Below, one piece after another: positions 56,483 to 64,000 of a DNA stretch of 64,000 bases. The stretch spans positions 1 to 64,000 of the forward strand of contig CAVXNB010000002.1 in NCBI GenBank assembly GCA_963763085.1. Reading direction: 5' to 3'. Each line of letters begins with the position of its first letter. The first letter of the stretch is position 1. A program made the translations under genes and the position numbers. The notes below the pieces were generated by a model. It saw nothing but the letters and a program-made list of their open reading frames with translations. It had not been told where the DNA came from and made no database searches. This stretch comes from CAVXNB01 sp963763085 (lineage in GTDB: Bacteria; Actinomycetota; Acidimicrobiia; Acidimicrobiales; Bog-793).

Positions 56483-58567
56483 CTAGGAGTCGGGTGTGGC
56501 GCCCGAGGCCGTGGCTGCCGCCATGGCGACCGGCCGTTGCAGTGGGAAGTGGCAGGCCGCGAGGTGGTCGCCGCCGAACGACTGCAGTGCGGGCTCCTCT
56601 ACCGCGCAGATCTCCTGGTTGTAGGGGCAGCGGGTCCGGAACCGGCAGCCGGAGGGCGGCGTGATCGCTGAGGGAAGCTCTCCCGAGATGTGCACACCGC
56701 GGTGGGCAGCGGCGAGCACCGGATCGGGCACCGGGATGGTGTCGATGAGTCCCCGCGTGTAGGGGTGCGCCGGCGTCTCGTAGATCTCCTTCGCGGCGCC
56801 GACTTCGACGAGCTTGCCGAGGTACATCACGCCGATACGGTCCGAGAGGTACTTGAGCACCGCCAGGTCGTGCGAGATGACGACGTAAGTGAGCCTGTGG
56901 GCCTGCTGGAGCGCCTTCATCATGTTGAGGATCTGCGACTGGATCGAGACGTCGAGAGCCGAGACGGGCTCGTCTGCAACGATGAGGCGCGGGTTCAAGG
57001 TGAGCGCACGGGCGAAGCCGATGCGCTGGCGCTGCCCACCGGAGAACTCGTGTGGGTAGAGCTCGATCGACTTCTTGCTGAGACCGACCTCTCGCAGCAA
57101 CGCGCCGACGCGCTCCCACTGCTCGGTCCTCGACCCGATTCCCTGGACTTTGAGCGGCTCGCGGAGGATGGTGCCGACGCGCATGCGGGGGTCGAGCGAT
57201 GCGTAGGGGTCCTGGAACATGATCTGGAAGTCGCGCCGTCCCCGCCTCAGGTCGCTGCGTCCCATCTTGGTCACGTCCTTGTCGTCGAACAGGATGGCTC
57301 CCGAAGTGGGCTTCTCCAACGCCACCACGAGCCGTCCTACCGTCGTCTTGCCGCAGCCCGATTCGCCGACGAGGCCGAACGTCTCGCCCTCTCGCACCGC
57401 GAAGGACACGTCGGAGACGGCTTTGACGCTTCCGACCTTCCGCTGCAGGATGGCTCCGGCGGTGACGGGGAATTCCTTCACGAGGTGGTCGATCTTGAGG
57501 ATCACCTTGCGGGACGCGAGCGTCTGGACCCGTTGCAGCGCAATCCTTCTCGCCTCCTCCGCGTCGACGACGCGGAGCGAGTGCCGGGGCGCGGACGTGC
57601 TGCCGACGGGGTTGAAGCACGCCACGAGGTGGTTCTCGCCCTCATCGAGGAGCGGCGGCTCCTCGACCCGGCACTTCTCCGTCGCGTTGCGGCACCGCGG
57701 CTCGAACCTGCAGCCGATGAATTCACCGCTCAGGTCGGGCGGGAGACCAGGGATGCTGTAGAGCGGGATGCTCGCGTCGGCGTCCATCTTGGGGATCGAG
57801 TCGAGCAGTGCCTCGGCGTAGGGGTGGCGCATCTGGGAGAACAGCTTGGGCGTCGACGCGCCTTCGACGATCTTGCCGGCGTACATCACCATGACCCTGT
57901 CGGTGCGGCCCGCGATCACGCCCATGTCGTGGGTGATGAGCAAGACGGCCATCCTCAGCCGATCGCGCAGGTCGTCGATGAGATCGAGGATCTGCGCCTG
58001 GATCGTGACGTCGAGCGCCGTCGTCGGCTCGTCGGCGATGAGGAGCTTCGGCTCGCAGGCGAGCGCGATCGCGATCATGACGCGTTGGCGGAGGCCGCCT
58101 GAGAGCTGGTGTGGATACGAGTTGAGCCGCTCGGCCGGGCGGGGCATCCCGACGAGCTGGAGCACTTCGATCGCCCGGTCCGTCGCCTCCTGCTTGGAGA
58201 CCTGCTTGTGGATCCGGACCGGCTCGGCGATCTGACGACCGATCGTCATGGTCGGGTTCAACGAGGTCATCGGATCCTGGAAGATCATGGCGACGTCGTT
58301 GCCCCGCACCTCGCGCATGACCTTCTCGGGCATCGGCACGAGATCTCGCCCGAGCAGCGTCATCGAGCCACGGACGATGTGGCCGACGTTGGGGAGCAGC
58401 TTCATGACGGACAGACCCGTCGTGCTCTTCCCGCAGCCGGATTCTCCAACAAGTCCGACACATTCGCCTTCGCCGACCGTGAACGAGACGCCGTCGACGG
58501 CGCCGACGTTCGCGGAACGAAGGTGAAATTCCGTACGGAGGTCCACAACCTCTAGAACGTTGGCCAT
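56483..58567 (-). CDS. fused DppD-DppF-type ABC transporter ATPase
   Basis: 694-aa protein with two complete oligopeptide ATPase modules. Module 1: LVGESGCGKSTTGLSVMKLL, FQDPMTSLNPTMTIG, QLSGGLRQRVMIAIALACEP, LLIADEPTTALDVTIQAQIL, and the Cys-rich end GCRFEPRCRNATEKC. Module 2: LVGESGCGKTTVGRLVVALE, FQDPYASLDPRMRVGT, FSGGQRQRIGFARAL, LIVADEPVSALDVSIQSQIL, and SGCRFRTRCPYNQEIC. Normally DppD and DppF are separate; here both halves of the ATPase pair are in one chain. It is on the opposite strand to the binding protein and permeases, so needs its own promoter in the 113 bp before mihF. Start ATG 58567. Confidence -1.
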   Translation of the reverse strand: MANVLEVVDLRTEFHLRSANVGAVDGVSFTVGEGECVGLVGESGCGKSTTGLSVMKLLPNVGHIVRGSMTLLGRDLVPMPEKVMREVRGNDVAMIFQDPMTSLNPTMTIGRQIAEPVRIHKQVSKQEATDRAIEVLQLVGMPRPAERLNSYPHQLSGGLRQRVMIAIALACEPKLLIADEPTTALDVTIQAQILDLIDDLRDRLRMAVLLITHDMGVIAGRTDRVMVMYAGKIVEGASTPKLFSQMRHPYAEALLDSIPKMDADASIPLYSIPGLPPDLSGEFIGCRFEPRCRNATEKCRVEEPPLLDEGENHLVACFNPVGSTSAPRHSLRVVDAEEARRIALQRVQTLASRKVILKIDHLVKEFPVTAGAILQRKVGSVKAVSDVSFAVREGETFGLVGESGCGKTTVGRLVVALEKPTSGAILFDDKDVTKMGRSDLRRGRRDFQIMFQDPYASLDPRMRVGTILREPLKVQGIGSRTEQWERVGALLREVGLSKKSIELYPHEFSGGQRQRIGFARALTLNPRLIVADEPVSALDVSIQSQILNMMKALQQAHRLTYVVISHDLAVLKYLSDRIGVMYLGKLVEVGAAKEIYETPAHPYTRGLIDTIPVPDPVLAAAHRGVHISGELPSAITPPSGCRFRTRCPYNQEICAVEEPALQSFGGDHLAACHFPLQRPVAMAAATASGATPDS

Positions 58568-58666
58568 GGAAGGCTCACCCCCGTGTTCCGCCGGGCCGCA
58601 GCATCCTCATGCCTCCGCCCTTGCGCTCGTGACGCCGGATCCCTGGTCGCCCGGCCTGTCCTGCGC

Positions 58667-58672
58667 TATCGT
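58667..58672 (+). promoter_or_regulatory. -10 element TATCGT, leaderless promoter of mihF
   Basis: TATCGT ends 8 bp before ATG 58681. No ribosome site is present. Confidence -1.
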
Positions 58673-58680
58673 AACCGCCC

Positions 58681-59001
58681 ATGCCCCAACCTCCTAGCCT
58701 CACGCCCGAGCAGCGCCATGCGGCGCTCGAGAAGGCGGCCCGAGCGCGCCGCGAGCGCGCCGAGATCAAGGACCATCTCAAAAGTGGTCGAGTCACCCTG
58801 CAGGAACTGCTCGTCAAGGCGGAGTCGGACGAGATCGTCGGCAAGATGAAAGTGCTGGCGGTTCTCGAGGCGCTGCCCGGTACGGGCAAGGTCAAGGCTC
58901 GCCGCCTCATGGAGACCGTCGGCATCAGCGAGACGCGACGACTCCAGGGCCTCGGAGCCAAGCAGCGCGAGTCGCTGCTCGAGGCTGCAGCCCGGCCCTG
59001 A
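58681..59001 (+). CDS. mihF: actinobacterial integration host factor
   Basis: 106-aa nucleoid protein with a helix-turn-helix/H2TH-like fold known from mycobacterial and Streptomyces IHF. LTPEQRHAALEKAARARRER and AEIKDHLKSGRVTLQELLVK are the N-terminal helices. MKVLAVLEALPGTGKVKARR and VGISETRRLQGLGAKQRESL form the DNA-binding part. Its stop TGA overlaps the CTG that begins gmk. Confidence -1.
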   Translation: MPQPPSLTPEQRHAALEKAARARRERAEIKDHLKSGRVTLQELLVKAESDEIVGKMKVLAVLEALPGTGKVKARRLMETVGISETRRLQGLGAKQRESLLEAAARP

Positions 59002-59549
59002 TCCTCGTTGTCTGCGGGCCGGGCGGGGTCGGCAAAGGCACGATCATCCGCCGCCTGGTCGCTGCCGACGGGCACCTCTGGCTGAGTCGGTCCTGGACGA
59101 CCCGAGCCCGCCGTCCGGGCGAGCCGGAGGACGCGTACACCTTCGTCGACAGGGACACGTTTCTGGAGCGCGTTGGCGCGGGCGGGTTTCTCGAATGGGC
59201 GACCCTCCTCGGGGAGTACTACGGCACACCCACGCCGGACCCTCCGGAAGGTGACGACGTCGTTCTCGAGATAGACGTCCAGGGAGCCCGTCAAGTGCTC
59301 GATCGCTGCCCTGATGCCTCCTGCGTGCTCATCCGCGCTCCCTCGCCGGACATTCAGGAACAGCGCCTGCGTTCGAGGGGCGACACCGAGGAGCACATCA
59401 GGCGCCGGATGGCGCTCGGGCAAAAGGAGGAGGCGGAGGGCCTCAAGCTGGCGTCCCACGTCGTGGTCAACGACGACCTTGATGGAGCGGTAAGCGACCT
59501 GGCGGATATAGTGGAGGAGATCCGCCGCCGGGAGCACGAGAGCTCCTAG
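58998..59549 (+). CDS. gmk: guanylate kinase, probable CTG start
   Basis: 183-aa kinase phosphorylating GMP. ILVVCGPGGVGKGTIIRRLV is the P-loop, SRSWTTRARRPGEPEDAYTF the GMP-binding region, FLEWATLLGEYYGTP and VVLEIDVQGARQV follow, and RLRSRGDTEEHIRRRM is the lid. The frame has no ATG, GTG or TTG anywhere near the start. The family N-terminus begins exactly at CTG 58998, which overlaps the mihF stop as CTGA, just like the ATGA/GTGA/TTGA overlaps seen elsewhere here. A CTG initiation codon is therefore the best call. Length is normal for the family. Confidence -1.
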   Translation: MILVVCGPGGVGKGTIIRRLVAADGHLWLSRSWTTRARRPGEPEDAYTFVDRDTFLERVGAGGFLEWATLLGEYYGTPTPDPPEGDDVVLEIDVQGARQVLDRCPDASCVLIRAPSPDIQEQRLRSRGDTEEHIRRRMALGQKEEAEGLKLASHVVVNDDLDGAVSDLADIVEEIRRREHESS

Positions 59550-59598
59550 GCCGGACCTCTGCCGCGATGAGGCGGCAACCCCCGAGTGAAGGAGCTTC

Positions 59599-59922
59599 AT
59601 GGCAGAGCCGCGCAGCACGATGATCGATCCCCCGATCGAGGTCCTGCTTGACAAGGTGGACTCGAAGTTCACTCTCGTGACCCTCGCCGCCAAGCGCGGC
59701 CGGCAGGTCAACTCGTACTTCAGCCAGCTCGGCGAGGGCCTCGGCGCCATCGTGCCGCCGCAGGTGGCCTCCATCGCCCGCAAGCCGCTGTCCATCGCAC
59801 TCGAGGAGATCGCCGCCGGCAAGGTCGTCGCGGTCTGGCCGGTGGACGAGGAGATCCTCGAGGAGGCAGAGGCGGAGGCCGAGGACGCGAGCGACGCCTC
59901 CGACGACGGAGAGGCCGGCTAA
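59599..59922 (+). CDS. rpoZ: RNA polymerase omega subunit
   Basis: 107-aa omega, assembling the beta-prime subunit. MIDPPIEVLLDKVDSKFTLV, TLAAKRGRQVNSYFSQLGEG, and PLSIALEEIAAGKVVAVWP are conserved. The tail is an acidic Glu/Asp/Ala run. A strong GTGAAGGAG precedes ATG 59599. Standard position after gmk. Confidence -1.
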   Translation: MAEPRSTMIDPPIEVLLDKVDSKFTLVTLAAKRGRQVNSYFSQLGEGLGAIVPPQVASIARKPLSIALEEIAAGKVVAVWPVDEEILEEAEAEAEDASDASDDGEAG

Positions 59923-59951
59923 CCCACGCCGGAGAGGCGGAGGCTGCCGTC

Positions 59952-61238
59952 GTGAGCGACGCCGGGCCGGGCTCGAACGGAGCCGCTGGCATGGGAGTGG
60001 GATCAGGGTCACTGGTCGGTGCGACCGTCGTGCTCGGAGTCAGCGGCGGGATCGCCGCCTACAAGGCGGTCGAGGTCTGCCGCCGCCTCGTGGACGCCGG
60101 CGCTCACGTCGCGCCGGTCCTCACCGCTGACGCGACCCGCTTCGTCGGTGCCGCTACCTTCTCGGCGCTGGCGTCCGAGCCGGCTCGCGTGGAGCTGTTC
60201 GGCGAGGACCACCCGATACCCCATACCGACCTGGGCCAGCGGGCGGACCTGGTGGTCATCGCACCGGCGACCGCACGCGTGATCGGTGCATACGCGGCCG
60301 GCATCTCCGCGGACCTGCTGGTCGCAACCCTGCTCGCCACCCGGGCACCGGTCCTGGTCTGCCCGGCGATGCACACCGAGATGTGGGAGCACCCCGCCGT
60401 CCAGGAGAACATCGCCATCCTCCGCCGGCGCGGCGTCCACGTCCTGGAGCCGGCAACCGGTCGATTGGCCGGCGGGGACCTGGGCGCAGGACGCCTGCCG
60501 GAGGCGGAGGTCATCGTTGACGCGGCGGCCCGTTTCTTGTCGAGCAGTCGCGGCGGGGCGGGAGCCGCCCTCCCGCTCGCCGGACGGCGCGTGCTCGTAA
60601 CCGCCGGCGGTACCCGGGAGCCCATCGACCCCGTTCGTTGCATCGCCAACCGCTCCTCGGGGCGGCAGGGGCATGCCCTCGCCGACGCCGCCGCCGAGAT
60701 GGGCGGAGACGTGACCCTTGTCACGACCACGACCCTCCCGACCGCACCCGGCATCGAGGTTGTCGAAGTCGAAACGGCCGCGGAGATGGCCGACGCCGTG
60801 CTCGCCCGCGCAGAGTTCGCCGACCTCGTCGTGATGGCCGCCGCCGTCGCCGACTACCGCCCGGCAGTCATGGCCACCGCGAAGCTTCACAAGGAGGACG
60901 GGCCGCCGGCGATCAAGCTCGTCCCGACGCTCGACATCCTTGCCGAGCTGGGGCGACGCCGGCGTCCCGGGCAGGTGCTCGTCGGCTTCGCGGCCGAGAC
61001 CGACGACGTGGCCGGCAGGGCTTCCGCGAAGCTCGAGGCCAAGAACGTCGATCTGGTGGTCGCCAACGATGTGGGGGCGGAAGGGGTCGGCTTCGGCCAC
61101 GAGACGAATGCTGTGACGATCTTCGGACGCGACGGCTCCCGTCTCGAGATCCCCCTCCAATCGAAACGAGCCGTCGCGCAAGCCATACTCATCTCCACCC
61201 TCCCGCTGCTTTCCGCCAAACGAGGAGCCTCAGCTTGA
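59952..61238 (+). CDS. coaBC: bifunctional PPC decarboxylase / PPC synthetase
   Basis: 428-aa enzyme of coenzyme A synthesis. The CoaC half has VLGVSGGIAAYKAVEVCRRL, APATARVIGAYAAGISADLL and CPAMHTEMWEHPAVQENIAI, with the flavin-site and catalytic residues. The CoaB half has VLVTAGGTREPIDPVRCIAN followed by RSSGRQGHALADAAAEMGGD, MAAAVADYRPA, and LVGFAAETDD. GTG 59952 with a low-complexity first 20 residues; the true start could be ATG 59991. Overlaps metK (TTGA). Confidence -1.
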   Translation: MSDAGPGSNGAAGMGVGSGSLVGATVVLGVSGGIAAYKAVEVCRRLVDAGAHVAPVLTADATRFVGAATFSALASEPARVELFGEDHPIPHTDLGQRADLVVIAPATARVIGAYAAGISADLLVATLLATRAPVLVCPAMHTEMWEHPAVQENIAILRRRGVHVLEPATGRLAGGDLGAGRLPEAEVIVDAAARFLSSSRGGAGAALPLAGRRVLVTAGGTREPIDPVRCIANRSSGRQGHALADAAAEMGGDVTLVTTTTLPTAPGIEVVEVETAAEMADAVLARAEFADLVVMAAAVADYRPAVMATAKLHKEDGPPAIKLVPTLDILAELGRRRRPGQVLVGFAAETDDVAGRASAKLEAKNVDLVVANDVGAEGVGFGHETNAVTIFGRDGSRLEIPLQSKRAVAQAILISTLPLLSAKRGASA

Positions 61239-62425
61239 GCACTTTCCTCTTCACATCCGAGTCGGTCACCGAGGGCCACCCCGACAAGATGGCCGACCAG
61301 ATTTCGGACTCGATCCTGGACGCCATTCTCGAGGAGGATCCCAACGGCCGCGTCGCCTGCGAGACCCTGCTCACGACCGGGCTCGCGTTCGTCGCCGGCG
61401 AGATCTCGACCGACGCCTACGTCGACATCCCGCGAATCGTGCGCCGGACGATCTGTGAGATCGGCTACGACCGGGAGGACCTGAGCTTCGACGGGAACCA
61501 CTGCGGAGTGCTCGTCTCCCTCGACGAGCAGTCGCCGGACATCGGCCAGGGCGTGACGGCAGCCCTCGAGCTCCGAACCGGCACGGGTGGTGAGGACGCG
61601 CTCAACGCCCAGGGGGCCGGCGATCAGGGAATGATGTTCGGCTACGCCTGTGACGACACCCCAGATCTCATGCCGCTCCCGATCTGGCTGGCCCACCGCC
61701 TCGCCCGCCGCCTGGCGGACGTGCGCAGGGCCGGCACGATTCCCTACCTCGGCCCCGACGGCAAGACGCAGGTGAGCGTGCGCTACGAGGACTCTCGGGC
61801 GGTCGAGCTCACGACGGTGGTGATCTCCACCCAGCACGCGAAGGATGCCGATCTCGACGGCTTACCGGGCGACCTGGTGGAGCACGTCATCACGCCGCTG
61901 CTGCCGACCGGCATCGAGACCGGCGGGTACCGCTTGTTCGCCAACCCCACCGGGCGATTCGAGCTCGGCGGCCCGTCCGCCGACACCGGTCTGACAGGGC
62001 GGAAGATAATCGTCGACACCTATGGCGGCTGGGCCCGTCACGGCGGCGGCGCCTTCTCCGGCAAGGACCCTTCGAAGGTGGACCGCTCGGGGGCGTACGC
62101 GGCCCGCTGGGTGGCCAAGCACGTCGTCGCGGCCGGCGCCGCCTCCCGTTGCGAGATCCAGGTCGCCTACGCCATCGGCGTGGCGCATCCGATCTCGGTG
62201 ATGATCGACACCTTCGGGACCGAGACCGTCTCCCCCGAGCTGATCGAGAAGGCGGTCGACGAGCTGTTCGACCTCCGCCCGGCTGCCATCGTGCGAGATC
62301 TGGACCTGCGCCGGCCCCTCTACCGGCAGGTCGCTGCCTACGGGCACTTCGGGCGCTCCGCCTCGGAGGTGCCCTGGGAGGCGACGCCCCGCGTCGACGA
62401 CCTACGCGCCGCCCTCGGCCTCTAG
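61235..62425 (+). CDS. metK: S-adenosylmethionine synthetase
   Basis: 396-aa enzyme making SAM, the substrate of the mycofactocin radical SAM enzyme among others. FTSESVTEGHPDKMADQISD is the first signature. GAGDQGMMFGYACDDTPDLM carries the hexapeptide. DTYGGWARHGGGAFSGKDPS with KVDRSGAYAARW is the second signature. TTG 61235 overlaps the coaBC stop. The frame is intact and length normal. Confidence -1.
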   Translation: MSTFLFTSESVTEGHPDKMADQISDSILDAILEEDPNGRVACETLLTTGLAFVAGEISTDAYVDIPRIVRRTICEIGYDREDLSFDGNHCGVLVSLDEQSPDIGQGVTAALELRTGTGGEDALNAQGAGDQGMMFGYACDDTPDLMPLPIWLAHRLARRLADVRRAGTIPYLGPDGKTQVSVRYEDSRAVELTTVVISTQHAKDADLDGLPGDLVEHVITPLLPTGIETGGYRLFANPTGRFELGGPSADTGLTGRKIIVDTYGGWARHGGGAFSGKDPSKVDRSGAYAARWVAKHVVAAGAASRCEIQVAYAIGVAHPISVMIDTFGTETVSPELIEKAVDELFDLRPAAIVRDLDLRRPLYRQVAAYGHFGRSASEVPWEATPRVDDLRAALGL

Positions 62426-62483
62426 CGGACCGGCCCCGCCGGCGACCGCGGTGCCGGCCGGCGGCGGAGGGCCCGACAGGACG

Positions 62484-64000
62484 ATGACGCGGATCGTCGA
62501 AGTCCTGCCCGACGTGAGCGGGATCGATCGCGCCTTTGCCTACGTCGTCCCCGACGAGCTCTCGGCCACGATCAGCGTCGGCTCAATCGTTCGGGTGGTT
62601 CTCCACGGGCGGCGTGTCCGGGGATGGGTCGTTGCGGAGGCGAGCGATCCGCCTGGGATCGAGCTGCGGTCCGTGGACGAAGTCGCCTCCTACGGTCCTC
62701 CGCCCGAGGTCGTAGGGCTCGGGCGCTGGGTGGCGTGGCGTTACGCCGGCCGGCTGCGGCCGGTGCTCGTGGCGGCGTCTCCTCCACGGCTCGTGCGCCG
62801 GCTGGCGCCGGCGCGGGCGACGGCCCCGGCGCAGGCCCAGCCGACGCCGGCCTCGCCGGCGAAAGCCCCCACACCGCCGGTCCAGCCGACGCCGACGCCG
62901 CCAGGCCCCGAGCACGGGATCGCAGCAGCCACCCTGCAGGCTCTCGCCTATCCATCCGCCGTCCTGCGGCTGCCGCCGGCGGCGCCCCGTCTAGCGGTCG
63001 TCGAGGCGGTTCTCGACGCCACCGCCGGCCACACCGGCGACGTGCTCGTCTTGGCTGCGTCGAGAGCGGACGCAGCGACGCTGGCGAATCGCCTCGTGCG
63101 ATCCGGGCACGCCGTGGCACTTCAGCCCGAGGCGTGGGCCGAGGCGGCCGCGGGCGGCCCGATCGTCGTCGGCACCCGCGGCGCGGTGCTTGCCCCCGTC
63201 AGCAGCGCCCAGTGCCATCGTCGTGCTGGACGCCCACGCGGACTCCTACCAGGAGGAGCGGGTTCCGACCTGGGAGGCCGCCGTGGTCGCCGAAGAGCGG
63301 GCACGGCGAGCCGGCGTCCCTTGCCTGTTGGTGAGCCCCTGCCCGACGCTGGACCTGCTCGCTTCCCGCCGGCTCGTCACGTTGTCCCGTGACACCGAGC
63401 GCCGCGGCTGGGCGCCGGTCGAGCTGATCGACGCCAGGGACGAGGATCCCAGGGCAGGCGGCTATCCCTCAAGGCTGGCCTCGGCGATCCGTGCGGCCGC
63501 AGACAGCGAGCCCGGCCGTCCCGTCGTTGCCGTTCTCAACCGTAAGGGACGCGGTCGCCTGCTCGCCTGTGGCCGGTGCCGAAGCCTGCTCCGCTGCGAC
63601 ACGTGCGGGGGAGCGCTCGTCCAGCTCGAACGGCCGCCGCCGGGGGAGCGGGCCCTGTTGCACTGCCTCCGGTGCTCGACTTCGGGGCCGCCGGTGTGCC
63701 CGACCTGCGGGCCTACGCGGCCGCGGATCGTCCGGCCCGGCGTCGCCAGGGTGCGCGAGGATCTGGCCGCTCTCACCGGCCTGGAGGTGGCCGAGGTCGG
63801 CCGCACGAGCGCCGCGCCTGATGGCGCCCTTCCCGAGGCGCCGGTGCTGATCGGGACCGAGGCGGTGCTGCACCGGGCGGCGTCGGCCTCGATGGTCGTC
63901 TTCCCGGACTTCGACCACGAGCTGCTTGCGCCCCGCTACCGGGCCGGCGAGCAGGCGCTGGCGCTGCTGGCCCTTGCCTCGCGCCTCGTCGGGGGCCGCC
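62484..64000 (+). CDS. priA: PriA-like primosome protein, degenerate helicase, one frameshift, 3' end beyond window
   Basis: Replication-restart protein N' of the actinobacterial type. The N-terminal DNA-binding domain begins MTRIVEVLPDVSGIDRAFAY and VVPDELSATISVGSIVRVVL. A Pro/Ala linker (about residues 115-150) follows. The helicase core lacks a Walker A GxGKT (the site reads LRLPPAAPRLAVVEAVL), and the DEEH box is replaced by LDAHADSYQEE. The zinc region CGRCRSLLRCDTCGG and LHCLRCSTSGPPVCPTCG has all eight cysteines. Dropping one G at about 63206 joins VSSPSAIVVLDAHADS; beyond it the frame is open to the window end. Loss of ATPase motifs is known for actinobacterial PriA. Confidence -1.

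Overview
This window is high-GC DNA (about 70% by eye) with the gene order and codon habits of an actinobacterium. Supporting signs are integration host factor mihF next to gmk and rpoZ, the run aroK-aroB-aroQ-pepQ-efp-nusB, the pyrR-led pyrimidine operon, a mycofactocin locus, menaquinone genes, many GTG/TTG starts with 4-base ATGA/GTGA/TTGA overlaps, and short TANNNT promoters lying 6-8 bases before start codons. An Acidimicrobiia-like or other deep-branching actinobacterium is a reasonable guess, but no rRNA is present to settle it.

Layout. 1-2.5 kb: the end of a glycosyltransferase and a convergent membrane sugar-phosphate transferase (surface polysaccharide). 3-4.7 kb: a PilT-type ATPase and a small unknown gene. 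4.9-8.6 kb: dnaE, preceded by a cluster of DnaA-box-like 9-mers. 8.8-13.4 kb: an unknown gene, a patatin-like hydrolase, an unknown gene and a DUF255 thioredoxin-fold protein. 13.5-25.6 kb: the most distinctive region. It holds an SDR, a mycofactocin precursor, a fused MftB-MftC radical SAM enzyme, two OYE/FadH-type flavoenzymes, ETF alpha, FixC, FixX, ETF beta, a second SDR and an NDMA-type alcohol dehydrogenase. 25.7-30.1 kb: menB, menA, inverted menH, menD. 30.1-37.2 kb: tyrS, a lipoprotein, a flavin reductase-like protein, rnd, a GH13 glucosidase, small genes and a structured repeat. 37.2-51.8 kb: aroK, aroB, aroQ, pepQ, efp, nusB, a purM-like gene, then pyrR, pyrB, pyrC, carA, carB, pyrD, pyrF. 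52.2-58.6 kb: a peptide-type ABC transporter inserted between pyrF and mihF. 58.7-64 kb: mihF, gmk, rpoZ, coaBC, metK and the start of priA.

How it fits together. The 14-26 kb block reads as a redox pathway. Dehydrogenases of families known to use mycofactocin would oxidise alcohol or hydroxyl substrates. The OYE-type enzymes and the ETF/FixCX set would move electrons onward, plausibly to menaquinone, whose genes follow directly. MftD, MftE and MftF, needed elsewhere for mycofactocin maturation, are not in the window. The 37-52 kb block supplies shikimate and pyrimidine precursors and has a PyrR-type attenuator.

Data quality. About a dozen genes, many of them essential (carA, carB, menD, priA), are broken by single-base shifts, mostly an apparent extra G or C in GC-rich runs. 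The most economical reading is residual sequencing error, so I annotate these as genes with corrected spans rather than as decayed genes. Two homologous palindromic non-coding elements (35.8 and 51.9 kb), each next to a tandem repeat, are the strongest unexplained structures.
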